Shown here piece by piece: positions 8,476 to 16,198 of a stretch of DNA of 64,000 nt. The stretch is from Anaerovorax odorimutans (GTDB lineage Bacteria; Bacillota; Clostridia; Peptostreptococcales; Anaerovoracaceae), in NCBI RefSeq assembly GCF_024459955.1, contig NZ_JANFXK010000013.1:54269-118268 (forward strand), given 5' to 3'. The position numbers and the translations under genes are program-made. The notes below the pieces were generated by a model. That model worked only from the letters and a program-made list of their open reading frames with translations. It had not been told where the DNA came from and searched no databases. The first letter of the stretch is position 1. Every line of letters begins with the position of its first letter.

Positions 8476-9189
8476 TTATTTCATTCTACTCAGCGCTTCG
8501 CTGTGCCTTTTGCTGATTACGGCATAATATTCCTTCATGTAATTGCCCACTTTGGCATACCACTGGGGGTTAGCCGCATAACGCTTGTTGACACCTTTAA
8601 CGGTGGGACTTCCTCCATAGAGGCTGGCGCCCGGTTTCAAATATTTCGTAGAAAGCCCCTTGGCGACAACGTTGATTCCCTCAGCCTTTGAAGAAAATCC
8701 GGACCGACCGTAGCCAAACATATTGTTGGGCCTGAACATCATGGTTCCCTTAGCGCTCTCAAGGGAGGCGATGGACATGAGAAAGACACAGTTTACCCCG
8801 TACTTTTCCTCCGCATCGACAAAGGCATCCTCAAGCCCCACAAGGCCAGCGCTTGTCACCAGTTTTAAATCCGCCGCCGTTACACCGCTGGGCTTGCGAA
8901 GATCCAGATTGTATATTTGATCAATCGAGTAGGCAGGTATGGACTCCTGCTTTGTCAGCCGATCAGCCGTGTAAGTGCGCAGCGCGTTGGGAATGTTCAC
9001 GGTCTTTGCTTCCTTATACATGGCTTCTACTTTAGCCGCTTCGTTTCTTTCCGCTTCCTTCACCAGGTTCTGTGCGGCCCAAAGCACGCCCAAAACAGAA
9101 GCGCATATAACAATCAAAAGCAGAAGATCTATAGCAAGGAGAATCCAAAAGCTTTTCCGCGATTTTTTCTTTTTCGTAACAGCAACCAT
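8476..9189 (-). CDS. Glucosaminidase-domain cell-wall hydrolase (GH73-like)
   Basis: 237-aa membrane-anchored enzyme: a basic N-terminus (KKKKSRKS), one transmembrane helix (about residues 14-38), a helical stalk, then a LytG/FlgJ-like N-acetylglucosaminidase domain. The probable catalytic Glu is in SIASLESAKGT (about residue 143), followed by NNMFGYGR and later QWYAKVGNYMKEYY. It cleaves peptidoglycan glycan strands outside the membrane. It is first in a minus-strand run with the LuxR regulator and M28 peptidase. No binding repeats (SH3, LysM) are present. Specificity is inferred from family resemblance. Confidence 0.85.
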   Translation of the reverse strand: MVAVTKKKKSRKSFWILLAIDLLLLIVICASVLGVLWAAQNLVKEAERNEAAKVEAMYKEAKTVNIPNALRTYTADRLTKQESIPAYSIDQIYNLDLRKPSGVTAADLKLVTSAGLVGLEDAFVDAEEKYGVNCVFLMSIASLESAKGTMMFRPNNMFGYGRSGFSSKAEGINVVAKGLSTKYLKPGASLYGGSPTVKGVNKRYAANPQWYAKVGNYMKEYYAVISKRHSEALSRMK

Positions 9190-9320
9190 AAGCCTGTCCT
9201 TTCCTGATACTCTTCTTATTTTACTTTTTTCTAATCAAAATGTCAAAATTTGAGATGGCTTTTTATAATATAGGAAATATCTAATGCGTGGCATTTTCGT
9301 ACCGGAGAAAAACGCCTGCA

Positions 9321-9350
9321 TTGAACCGCAGGCTTTAGATATGCTATAAT
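9321..9350 (+). promoter_or_regulatory. Promoter of lipoprotein gene
   Basis: TTGAAC (9321-9326) and TATAAT (9345-9350) with an 18-bp spacer, 42 bp before the ATG at 9392. A GCCTGC/GCAGGC stem (9314-9332) overlaps the -35 and could act as operator or as terminator of upstream transcripts. Confidence 0.7.
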
Positions 9351-9391
9351 GAAAACATGCTGTAACACGACAGTTGATATGGAGAAATGAT

Positions 9392-9994
9392 ATGAAAAAA
9401 GCGATAGCCTTGTTGATGGCAGCCCTTATGACGTTAGGTCTGTGCGGATGCAGCCTTAAAGACTTTACGAAAACCTTGACACTCACCGAGCCGGAGGAAG
9501 TAACGGAAGCGTTTTTTAACGGGCTGAAAACAAAAAATGAAGACGCACTGATTTTATACACAGCCAATGAAGATATCAACATGCTTCTCCACAGTTCTGG
9601 GGATAAAGAGGATTTGAACCTGATCTACGATAGCTTGTTTAAAAACTTTACTTACAAAATCGGTGCTGTGAAAAAGAATAAGGATGAAACCGCGGCAACG
9701 GTGGAAGTGGAAGTCGCCAATTCGGATTTCAGCAAGGTGCTGAAAAAGTACCAGGAAAAGGCGTATTCCTATATGGAGGAAAATCTCTATTCCGGCAAGG
9801 TAAACAAGAAAAATCTCAACGCCAAATGCCTGTCCATCTTCGCTGAGCAAGTGGAAAAGGCCAGCAAGTCAGAGCCGGGACAGGCGCAGAAGCTGACGGT
9901 CAAGCTGACCAAGAACGATAACTACAGCTGGGACATGGAGCTGACGGAAGAAATGATGAAAACCATCATGGGCGGGCTGATTATTCCGTTGTAG
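9392..9994 (+). CDS. Lipoprotein of unknown function
   Basis: 200-aa predicted lipoprotein: signal peptide MKKAIALLMAALMTLGLCGC with the lipid-modified Cys at about residue 20. The mature part begins with a segment typical of DUF5105/DUF4878-like export proteins (EPEEVTEAFFNGLKTKNEDAL), an NTF2-like alpha+beta pattern, and ends in SWDMELTEEMMKTIMGG. These domains are common in Firmicute extracellular lipoproteins without known activity. I chose ATG 9392, preceded by GGAGA, over an upstream TTG. It has its own promoter and terminator, so it is monocistronic. Confidence 0.75.
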   Translation: MKKAIALLMAALMTLGLCGCSLKDFTKTLTLTEPEEVTEAFFNGLKTKNEDALILYTANEDINMLLHSSGDKEDLNLIYDSLFKNFTYKIGAVKKNKDETAATVEVEVANSDFSKVLKKYQEKAYSYMEENLYSGKVNKKNLNAKCLSIFAEQVEKASKSEPGQAQKLTVKLTKNDNYSWDMELTEEMMKTIMGGLIIPL

Positions 9995-10016
9995 CCGGGC
10001 AGGTTTAGGCAGGCAG

Positions 10017-10054
10017 ATGCAAGAAAAACTTGAGATTTTTTCTTGCATTTTTTT
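10017..10054 (+). terminator. Terminator of lipoprotein gene, overlapping the rpsF promoter
   Basis: ATGCAAGAAAAA (10017-10028) pairs with TTTTTTCTTGCAT (10036-10048) and is followed by a T run. The right arm contains the TTGCAT -35 box of the ribosomal-protein promoter. Confidence 0.8.
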
Positions 10055-10070
10055 GGGATTCGTGTATAAT
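10043..10070 (+). promoter_or_regulatory. Promoter of rpsF-ssb-rpsR operon
   Basis: TTGCAT (10043-10048), 16-bp spacer, TATAAT (10065-10070). The leader to rpsF is about 70 nt. Ribosomal protein S6:S18 leaders often carry an autoregulatory motif; I did not identify one with confidence here. Confidence 0.75.
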
Positions 10071-10148
10071 AGAAAGGCATTGAAATTTTTAATGCTCTCT
10101 GCGCCGGCAGAAGGCGGGCGCCATTTAGTCCACAGGGAGGTGAAACGA

Positions 10149-10436
10149 ATGACAAATTATGAAGTTATGTTCATTATCGACCCAGTTCTCGAAGAGGAGA
10201 AGAAGGAAGCGACTGTTGAGACTGTAAAGCAGATCATCAGCGCCGACGGCGAAGTCTCCAAAGTAGATGTATGGGGAATGAGAAAACTTGCTTATCCGAT
10301 TCAGAAGAAAAATGACGGATACTATGTCGTTGTCGAATTCAAAGCCAGCGAAGAGCTGCCTAAAGAATTAGACAGAAGACTCAAGATCTCAGATAACGTA
10401 ATGAGACACATGATCATCAACAAAGATGAGAAATAA
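10149..10436 (+). CDS. rpsF: 30S ribosomal protein S6
   Basis: 95-aa S6, which binds 16S rRNA in the platform as a heterodimer with S18. It begins MTNYEVMFIIDPVLEEE and contains the conserved GMRKLAYPI(Q/K)KK segment (about residue 43-53) and the YYVVVEF strand. The start at 10149 follows GGGAGGTG with good spacing; an in-frame upstream GTG/ATG extension would run back into the terminator hairpin and is unlikely. First gene of the conserved rpsF-ssb-rpsR operon, with 12 bp to ssb. Confidence 0.97.
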   Translation: MTNYEVMFIIDPVLEEEKKEATVETVKQIISADGEVSKVDVWGMRKLAYPIQKKNDGYYVVVEFKASEELPKELDRRLKISDNVMRHMIINKDEK

Positions 10437-10448
10437 AGGGGTGCGGGT

Positions 10449-10880
10449 ATGAATAACGTAGTACTGATCGGCAGATTAACAAGGGACCCTGAAGTAAGAT
10501 ATACTTCCGAAACACAGATGGCGGTTGCCAGATTCAGCGTGGCTATCGACCGTCCTGTAAGATCCGGAGGCGAAAAGCAGACCGACTTTCCCAACGTCGT
10601 TGTGTTTGGAAAACAGGCGGAAAACTGCGAACGTTTCCTGAGAAAAGGCAGACTCGTAGGAGTGCAGGGCCGTATACAGACGGGAAAATACACCAACAAG
10701 GACGGAGCAACCGTATACACAACGGAAGTTGTTGCCAATAACGTAGAATTTTTAGACTGGGGTGATCGGAACGAAAGAAGCGATAGACCGGCACCACAGC
10801 AGGCCTCTTCTCCACAGAAGGATGACATGGGCATCCCGGAAGGATTCCAGGCCATCGAGGATGAGGACATCCCATTCTAA
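10449..10880 (+). CDS. ssb: Single-stranded DNA-binding protein
   Basis: 143-aa SSB. The N-terminal OB fold begins MNNVVLIGRLTRDPEVRYT and includes VARFSVAIDRP and FPNVVVFGKQAENC. The short linker (residues ~108-130) is rich in Gln, Pro and Ser, and the acidic tip EDEDIPF is the partner-docking peptide. SSB protects single-stranded DNA in replication and repair. It sits between rpsF and rpsR as in most Firmicutes, with 18 bp to rpsR. Confidence 0.97.
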   Translation: MNNVVLIGRLTRDPEVRYTSETQMAVARFSVAIDRPVRSGGEKQTDFPNVVVFGKQAENCERFLRKGRLVGVQGRIQTGKYTNKDGATVYTTEVVANNVEFLDWGDRNERSDRPAPQQASSPQKDDMGIPEGFQAIEDEDIPF

Positions 10881-10898
10881 GAGAAAGGAGATAATGTC

Positions 10899-11129
10899 AT
10901 GGATAGAAGACGCGGCGGCATGAGAAGAAAAAAAGTATGCCAGTTCTGTGCGGACAAGACAGAAACCATAGATTACAAAGACGTTGAAAAACTGAAAAAG
11001 TATGTAACGGAAAGAGGTAAGATTCTTCCTAAGAGAATTACCGGAACTTGCGCAGTACACCAGAGAGAAGTAACAAAAGCAATCAAGAGAGCAAGAATCG
11101 TTGCACTGCTGCCATACACAGCAGACTAA
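10899..11129 (+). CDS. rpsR: 30S ribosomal protein S18
   Basis: 76-aa S18 with the family core: [48 protein letters not shown] and the C-terminal [12 protein letters not shown] CxxC pair plus a later Cys suggests the zinc-binding (C+) form. Partner of S6 in the 30S platform. AGAAAGGAG precedes the ATG. Last gene of the operon, followed by a terminator. Confidence 0.97.
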   Translation: MDRRRGGMRRKKVCQFCADKTETIDYKDVEKLKKYVTERGKILPKRITGTCAVHQREVTKAIKRARIVALLPYTAD

Positions 11130-11142
11130 GAGAAAAAACAAG

Positions 11143-11181
11143 CGGAATCAGCAGGCTTAACGCATGCGGGTTCCGTTTTTT
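11143..11181 (+). terminator. Terminator of rpsF-ssb-rpsR
   Basis: CGGAATC (11143-11149) pairs with GGTTCCG (11169-11175), one G-U pair, and TTTTTTC follows. Confidence 0.75.
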
Positions 11182-11213
11182 CTTTAGAACGGTATAGAAA
11201 GAAAGGATCGAAG

Positions 11214-12644
11214 ATGGGCAAGAACAAGCACCAGGATTTTCAGCTGACGCCGGAGGAATGCAAACGGATACTGGATCATATCGGCGGCCTGGTTGTCATT
11301 GATCAGGAAGGAAAGATACGCTACCTTTCGGAAGATATGCGCGAAAGGATTTCCAGCATCAGCGGCGAGCGCCTTCCTGAGCAGGTGGTAGGAAAAGATA
11401 TCCGAGAAATCCATCCCACCAGCAAGTTGATCGATTTGCTGGAATCGGGAAGCAACGACGATCTGGCCGTATATCTTACGATGGGTTTCATCAACATTGC
11501 CAGAGTGAGGCCTTTGTATGAGGACGGGAAGCTGGCAGGGGCCATGGACTTTGATCTGTTCGGCAATGCGGAAGATCTAAAAAAGCTTTTTGACAAACTG
11601 GTGAAACTAACGGAAGAAGGAATTTTGGATTTTTCCGACAGCATCGATTTGATTACAACCAAAGACAAGCGGCTGAAAAATATCAAGTATTCCATTTCCG
11701 ACATTCTGGGAGAAAGCCCGGGTATTTTAGACTTGAAGAAACAGCTGTTTCGTATGTCCGATTCGGAATCGATGGTTCTCATTGAAGCGGAAACAGGCTG
11801 CGGGAAAGAGTTGGTGGCCCATTCCATACATAACCTGAGCAAGCGGCGGAAAAATCCTTTGATCGAAATCAACTGCGCCGCGATTCCGGAAAACCTTTTC
11901 GAGTCGGAGCTTTTCGGCTATGAAGAAGGCTCCTTCACCGGCGCGCAGCATGGCGGGAAAGCAGGAAAGCTGGAGCTGGCGGAAAAGGGAACCCTTTTTC
12001 TCGATGAGATCGATAAGCTGCCCTATCATATCCAGCCAAAGCTTCTGCGGGTGCTGCAGGAAAGGGAGTTTGCCCGGATCGGCGGAAAAGTAAAGCCCAT
12101 GGATGTGCGAATCATCGCCGCTTCCAACAAAAATCTGGCGGCGCTGGTTCGAGAGGACAAATTCAGGGAGGACCTGTACTACCGTCTCAATGTGATACGT
12201 CTGACAATCCCACCTCTCCGGGAAAGAAAGGAAGATATCGGTCTCTTTGTAGAGCAGGGAATCCGCGAAATGAACGACCGGTTGAACAAAAATGTTGAAG
12301 GAGTTTCCCCGCAGGTCATGAAGGTCTTCAATGAATACGGGTGGCCCGGAAACGTGCGGGAGCTAAAAAATCTGATCGAACGGGCGATGAACCTCTGCGG
12401 CGGCAAGCGTATCGAATTAAGCGATCTGGGCGACTTTCTTTCGGAAGCGCTCTACCCGGAGCTGGACGGCGATTTTCTGTCCGAAAGCAATCCGCTTCAG
12501 CGCGCCAGAGATCTGGCGGAACAGAAAGTGATCTTAAAGGCACTGGATCTCTGTGGCGGCAATAAACAGAAAACCGCAGAACTTTTAAAAATTTCCCGGG
12601 CAACGCTATACAATAAACTCGATGGCATCAGCAAAAGTGTATAA
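11214..12644 (+). CDS. PAS-domain sigma-54-dependent transcription activator
   Basis: 476-aa enhancer-binding protein. An N-terminal PAS-like sensor (DHIGGLVVIDQEGKIRYLSE) leads to an AAA+ domain from about residue 165, with Walker A ETGCGKE, the sigma-54 contact loop GSFTGA (a Ser variant of GAFTGA) and Walker B GTLFLDEID. The C-terminus is a Fis-type helix-turn-helix (GGNKQKTAELLKISRATLYNKL). It remodels sigma-54 RNA polymerase using ATP. A -24/-12 promoter and dyad sites lie just downstream, so its target is almost certainly the amidase-transporter pair. The inducer is unknown. Confidence 0.92.
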   Translation: MGKNKHQDFQLTPEECKRILDHIGGLVVIDQEGKIRYLSEDMRERISSISGERLPEQVVGKDIREIHPTSKLIDLLESGSNDDLAVYLTMGFINIARVRPLYEDGKLAGAMDFDLFGNAEDLKKLFDKLVKLTEEGILDFSDSIDLITTKDKRLKNIKYSISDILGESPGILDLKKQLFRMSDSESMVLIEAETGCGKELVAHSIHNLSKRRKNPLIEINCAAIPENLFESELFGYEEGSFTGAQHGGKAGKLELAEKGTLFLDEIDKLPYHIQPKLLRVLQEREFARIGGKVKPMDVRIIAASNKNLAALVREDKFREDLYYRLNVIRLTIPPLRERKEDIGLFVEQGIREMNDRLNKNVEGVSPQVMKVFNEYGWPGNVRELKNLIERAMNLCGGKRIELSDLGDFLSEALYPELDGDFLSESNPLQRARDLAEQKVILKALDLCGGNKQKTAELLKISRATLYNKLDGISKSV

Positions 12645-12735
12645 ATTTATAGACAATGTATAATTTATTAGACACAACAGGCGGAAAAATAAAATAATTC
12701 CTTAAAAAAGTGTATAGTTTTTTATACACTTTTTT
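12637..12735 (+). promoter_or_regulatory. Enhancer-like dyads (upstream activator sites)
   Basis: Three related dyads share GTGTATA or TGTATAA half sites: 12637-12655 (overlapping the activator's stop codon), 12657-12675, and 12704-12735, where 13-bp arms AAAAAAGTGTATA/TATACACTTTTTT are perfect. They lie 60-160 bp before the -24 element, the normal position for activator binding. The last dyad could also terminate the activator transcript. Confidence 0.7.
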
Positions 12736-12797
12736 AAAACGCAAAGGAAAAACAGAAGAAAAGAGTGTGTTTATTCCGTATTTTCAGACATTTTTGG

Positions 12798-12813
12798 TGG
12801 CACGTATCTTGCA
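12798..12813 (+). promoter_or_regulatory. Sigma-54 (-24/-12) promoter
   Basis: TGGCAC-GTATC-TTGCA matches the sigma-54 consensus with exact GG/GC spacing. It lies 66 bp upstream of the amidase start and downstream of three dyads and the activator gene. Confidence 0.9.
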
Positions 12814-12878
12814 AATTATAAAATTAAATTTGCGCAAATGATCGTTTTAGTTTTCTGTAATATGAGGAGGAACCAAAA

Positions 12879-13865
12879 ATGGGAAGGTTTTTAAACGTGG
12901 GCATTATACAAATGCCGATATCAAAGGATACAGCCCAAAATTACGAGTATCTGGAAGATGCTCTTTCTCGCATCATGTCCGGCTATCACAAGCCGGAGCT
13001 GGTGGTGGGCGTAGAATGTCTGCAATGCTATACGCCGGAGCCGATACCCGGCCCGTCATCGGACTATTTTGCCCGGTTGGCAAAGCAATATGAAATTTAT
13101 TTTATCCCGGGCACAGTCTATGAGTACAGTGAGGAGCTGCCAAAAGGAATGTACTACAATTCGGCTCCTATCTATGATCCGAAGGGTCGCCTGATTGATG
13201 TCTACAGGAAAATGTGTCCATGGTATCCGTCGGAAGAATTCGCAGCGCCGGGAAATCATTATGTGGCCTTTGACCTCCCGGAAAAACAGACCAAGATAGG
13301 CGTACAAATTTGTTACGACATGAATTTCCCCGAAATTTCCAGAAATGAAACTCTCATGGGCGCCGAAGTCCTGATTAAGCTGACCATGGACCCACAGGAG
13401 CTCTATCAACTGAATAAACATGTCCATTACACCAGAGCGCTGGAAAATCAAGCGTACCTGGTTTCCACCAACTGTGTGGGCAAGTTCGGAGCGTTTCAAC
13501 TGTATGGACACTCGCAGGTTATTTCACCGGAAGGAAATTTACTTTGGGAAGGGGAGCAGGAAGAGGCTATAGCGACGGTGACTTTGGATCTGGACCTGGT
13601 AAAACGATGCCGGGAATACGGGACTTGCTTTATGGACCACTATCTGCAGCATCTCAAGCTTTTCTCCCCACCCATGCCCTTTGCGGAAGATGTAACAGCT
13701 GCTCCTGTTTTTCATAATATGACAGCACCGGCTAGGAATCCGGAAGAATATGAAAAGCGGATGCAAAAAATCGGCGCCTCTCAGCTTGGTAAAAAAGCTG
13801 CCGCGCAGGCAGACATCGAAAAATATCAAAAGAACCTGAAAGCATTTTTCGAGGAAAGAAGGTGA
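12879..13865 (+). CDS. Nitrilase-superfamily amidase
   Basis: 328-aa carbon-nitrogen hydrolase. The catalytic triad is visible: Glu46 (VVGVECLQ), Lys111 (YRKMCPW) and Cys145 (GVQICYDMNFPE). Spacing and length suit aliphatic amidase or formamidase-like members, which release ammonia from small amides; the substrate is not determined. The ATG follows GAGGAGG. It lies behind a sigma-54 promoter and 4 bp ahead of a transporter gene, forming an inducible uptake-and-hydrolysis pair. It is cytoplasmic, with no signal peptide. Nitrogen or carbon scavenging from an amide is the likely role. Confidence 0.88.
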   Translation: MGRFLNVGIIQMPISKDTAQNYEYLEDALSRIMSGYHKPELVVGVECLQCYTPEPIPGPSSDYFARLAKQYEIYFIPGTVYEYSEELPKGMYYNSAPIYDPKGRLIDVYRKMCPWYPSEEFAAPGNHYVAFDLPEKQTKIGVQICYDMNFPEISRNETLMGAEVLIKLTMDPQELYQLNKHVHYTRALENQAYLVSTNCVGKFGAFQLYGHSQVISPEGNLLWEGEQEEAIATVTLDLDLVKRCREYGTCFMDHYLQHLKLFSPPMPFAEDVTAAPVFHNMTAPARNPEEYEKRMQKIGASQLGKKAAAQADIEKYQKNLKAFFEERR

Positions 13866-13869
13866 GGAT

Positions 13870-15291
13870 ATGAATCGTACGGAGAAACTTCCTTATAAGG
13901 TTAAGCTTGGGTATGGGATAGGTCAAATGGCCGATTCGATTCCTTATAATATGTTTAGTATCTATTTTCTCTTTTTCCTGACGGATGCGGCGGGATTGCC
14001 CGCAGCGCTGGGTGGGACAATCTCTATGATTGCCCTATTATGGGATGCTGTCACAGATCCGGTGGTCGGGCATATGTCGGACACCTGTACTTCCCGCTTC
14101 GGCAGGAGGAGGCCGTTTATGCTGGTTTCGCTTTTGCCTTTATCCATAACTATGGTGCTGCTCTTTGTTCCCGTTGCCTTTGGAACTGCGGCTTCCATTG
14201 CGTACTATGTACTGATTGCACTGCTATTCAGAACCTTTTACACCGGCTTTGTAATTCCATATTTTTCACTGGGGGCAGAAATTACGCAGGATTACGACGA
14301 ACGCGTAACGATCCAGTGCATGGCGGGTTATTTCATATACATCGCAGTATGGGCTGTTACAGCAGGGCCGATGGTGGTCATCGACAGGGTGGTTAAAAGT
14401 GGAGTAAGCTATGGCAACGCATGGACGATCGCTGCCGCAGTGTTTGCTGTAGTGGGACTTTGCTGCGGACTTGTTTCATGGCGCTCCCTCAAAGGCCGCG
14501 AGATGGCGGACCAGAGGACGCTTCACATGGACCAGCGAGCAGTCAGTCTGAGCAGCGTATTCAAAAGCTATCTGCCTCTGCTGAAAGATAAAATCATGAT
14601 TTATCTAATTTTACTTCGCCTGACCTTTATCTTTTCAGGTGCGGTAAGCACAGCTGCCTTTGTTTATTTAATGTCTTCAAACCTGGGGCTTAACGAAGCA
14701 CAACAAGCGTTGTACTGGACTTTTTATTCGATCATTTATATCATAGCTATCGCCATATGCAATGTCTTGTCGAACAAAACAGAAAAAAAGGCGGCCCTTA
14801 TTGCTACGGTCACCTTATCCATAACCGCAAGTGTTTTTTTCTATTTCCATAATATTAATTCCTTTGGGGAGCTGATTGTGTTCACATGCCTTTGTTCCCT
14901 CTGTAGTGCGTGCTTTTGGACCGTTGGCGCAACGTTGGTCTATGATTATAACGAGGTGGTGGAGTTCAAGGGAGGCAAAAGACAGGAAGGTGCCATTTCC
15001 GGACTGATTCTGTTTTCGCAAAAGGTAGGTTCGGCTATTGCCATATGGCTGAGCGGCCTTCTGCTTTCCGGCGTGGGGTATGACGGTATGGCAGAAGTTC
15101 AGACGGAGACTGTTAAACAAGGAATCCTTTTTTTGAATACACTGGCGCCTGCCATCATTTCACTGACATCGATCATTTGCGTGATTCTCTATCCGATAAA
15201 CAGGAAGAATTTTGCTTTGTTGAAAAAAGCGCTGGCCCTGAAAAACGAAGGAAAAGAATACTCGACAGAAGGGTTTGAGAAGCTGCTGTAG
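13870..15291 (+). CDS. GPH-family (MelB-like) cation symporter
   Basis: 473-aa transporter of the glycoside-pentoside-hexuronide:cation symporter family within the major facilitator superfamily. About twelve hydrophobic segments are evident. The family N-terminus (YGIGQMADSIPYNMF), the DPVVGHMSDTCTSRFGRRRPFML loop after helix 2 (about residue 56-77) and the central FWTVGATLVYDYNEVVEFKGGKRQEG loop are clear. Although GPH proteins usually carry sugars, pairing with an amidase suggests it imports the amidase substrate. It is co-transcribed from the sigma-54 promoter. Confidence 0.85.
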   Translation: MNRTEKLPYKVKLGYGIGQMADSIPYNMFSIYFLFFLTDAAGLPAALGGTISMIALLWDAVTDPVVGHMSDTCTSRFGRRRPFMLVSLLPLSITMVLLFVPVAFGTAASIAYYVLIALLFRTFYTGFVIPYFSLGAEITQDYDERVTIQCMAGYFIYIAVWAVTAGPMVVIDRVVKSGVSYGNAWTIAAAVFAVVGLCCGLVSWRSLKGREMADQRTLHMDQRAVSLSSVFKSYLPLLKDKIMIYLILLRLTFIFSGAVSTAAFVYLMSSNLGLNEAQQALYWTFYSIIYIIAIAICNVLSNKTEKKAALIATVTLSITASVFFYFHNINSFGELIVFTCLCSLCSACFWTVGATLVYDYNEVVEFKGGKRQEGAISGLILFSQKVGSAIAIWLSGLLLSGVGYDGMAEVQTETVKQGILFLNTLAPAIISLTSIICVILYPINRKNFALLKKALALKNEGKEYSTEGFEKLL

Positions 15292-15360
15292 GTTGCTGTT
15301 TCAAACTAACCAAGCCAGCCCGGTCCGGGCTGGCTCAGCTGCTCCGGCCCGACCCCGGGC

Positions 15361-15518
15361 GGTAACTTTTTCGAAAAAAAGAGAAAAGTTACGCAAAGAT
15401 GTGGGTTTGCGGGCCCTCAAAGCGGCAGAAAGTGAAAATTTGTGCTTCCGGTCGTTTCCGAGGCCGTGAAATCGTTGAAAAGTGCGTAACTTTCTTCAAA
15501 AAAAGGCCTCGAGTTACC
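15361..15518 (+). repeat. B element copy 1 (158 bp)
   Basis: Bounded by GGTAAC and GTTACC. Inside, GTAACTTTT pairs with AAAAGTTAC, CGCAAA pairs with TTTGCG around GATGTGGG, and a second GTAACTTTC/GAGTTACC pair closes the 3' end. A nearly identical copy lies at 15934-16091. It is flanked by GC-rich CCGG/GGCC-type sequence, including the dyad AGCCAGCCCGG/TCCGGGCTGGCT at about 15312. No coding frame is convincing. Confidence 0.8.
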
Positions 15519-15553
15519 ACAATCGTTATATCTTGGAAAGAGGAGATAATAAA

Positions 15554-15887
15554 ATGAAAGCCATAGATTTTTTTCACAAATTTAGAAACCTGATGCAGGA
15601 AGACAATACATATAAGGATGGGCGTAAGTATAAAGAAATCTATAAAAAAGATGCACCGGAGTTTACAAAACTTGTAAATAAGCAGATAGTACCTGCTATT
15701 ATTGGTTCGGAAAGCAACGTGGGATGCAGCCAAGAGTACTATAGAATAGATGTAACAAGCTGGATCAATAGAAAAGACGAGTTTAAAAATTCTCGGTAAT
15801 TGCAGAGGATATGAAGATTATACGGAGTTCGATTACAGAGGATATTTATATAGTTATGAAAAAGAAAAGTTTGAACAGCTTACATAA
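15554..15887 (+). pseudogene. Frameshifted, probably internally deleted gene relic
   Basis: A good ribosome site (AAAGAGGAG) precedes ATG 15554 and 81 codons (MKAIDFFHKFRNLMQ, YYRIDVTSWINRKDEF) that stop at 15799. The +1 frame then continues without interruption from about 15780 to a stop at 15887, with a natural-looking C-terminus (ILGNCRGYEDY, FDYRGYLYSYEKEKFEQL). The two parts look like the beginning and end of one hypothetical protein whose middle has been lost. It sits between two same-orientation B elements. Function unknown; I would not call it an intact gene. Confidence 0.6.
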
Positions 15888-15933
15888 TGATATGGGAAAA
15901 GTTGATCTAGGCCCAACCCTGCCCGGCCAGGGC

Positions 15934-16091
15934 GGTAACTTTTTCGAAAAAAAGAGAAAAGTTACGCAAAGATGTGGGTTTGCGGGCCCTCAAAGCGGCA
16001 GAAAGTGAAGATTTGTGCTTCCGGCCGTTTCCGAGGCCGTGAAATCGTTGAAAAGTGCGTAACTTTCTTCAAAAAAAGGCCTCGAGTTACC
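15934..16091 (+). repeat. B element copy 2 (158 bp)
   Basis: Same length and almost the same sequence as the copy at 15361-15518, in the same orientation, 415 bp downstream. The two copies bracket the gene relic. GC-rich imperfect palindromes (CCCGGCCCGGATCGG and similar) follow it up to about 16198. Confidence 0.8.
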
Positions 16092-16198
16092 ATAGAGCCC
16101 GAGGCGAGCCGAACTGGCCCGGCCCGGATCGGCATGGTCACCCAGCTCCGGCTCGGCCCGGATCGCTTCAGACTGAGGCGCCCGGTTCCGGCCCAGGG

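Noticed and set aside
10079..10148. S6:S18 leader RNA motif upstream of rpsF
   Set aside because: A leader exists and has GC-rich parts, but I could not match the known motif with confidence by eye.
15361..16091. Composite transposon formed by two B elements
   Set aside because: Neither copy encodes a transposase and no target duplication is visible; only the direct-repeat arrangement is supported.
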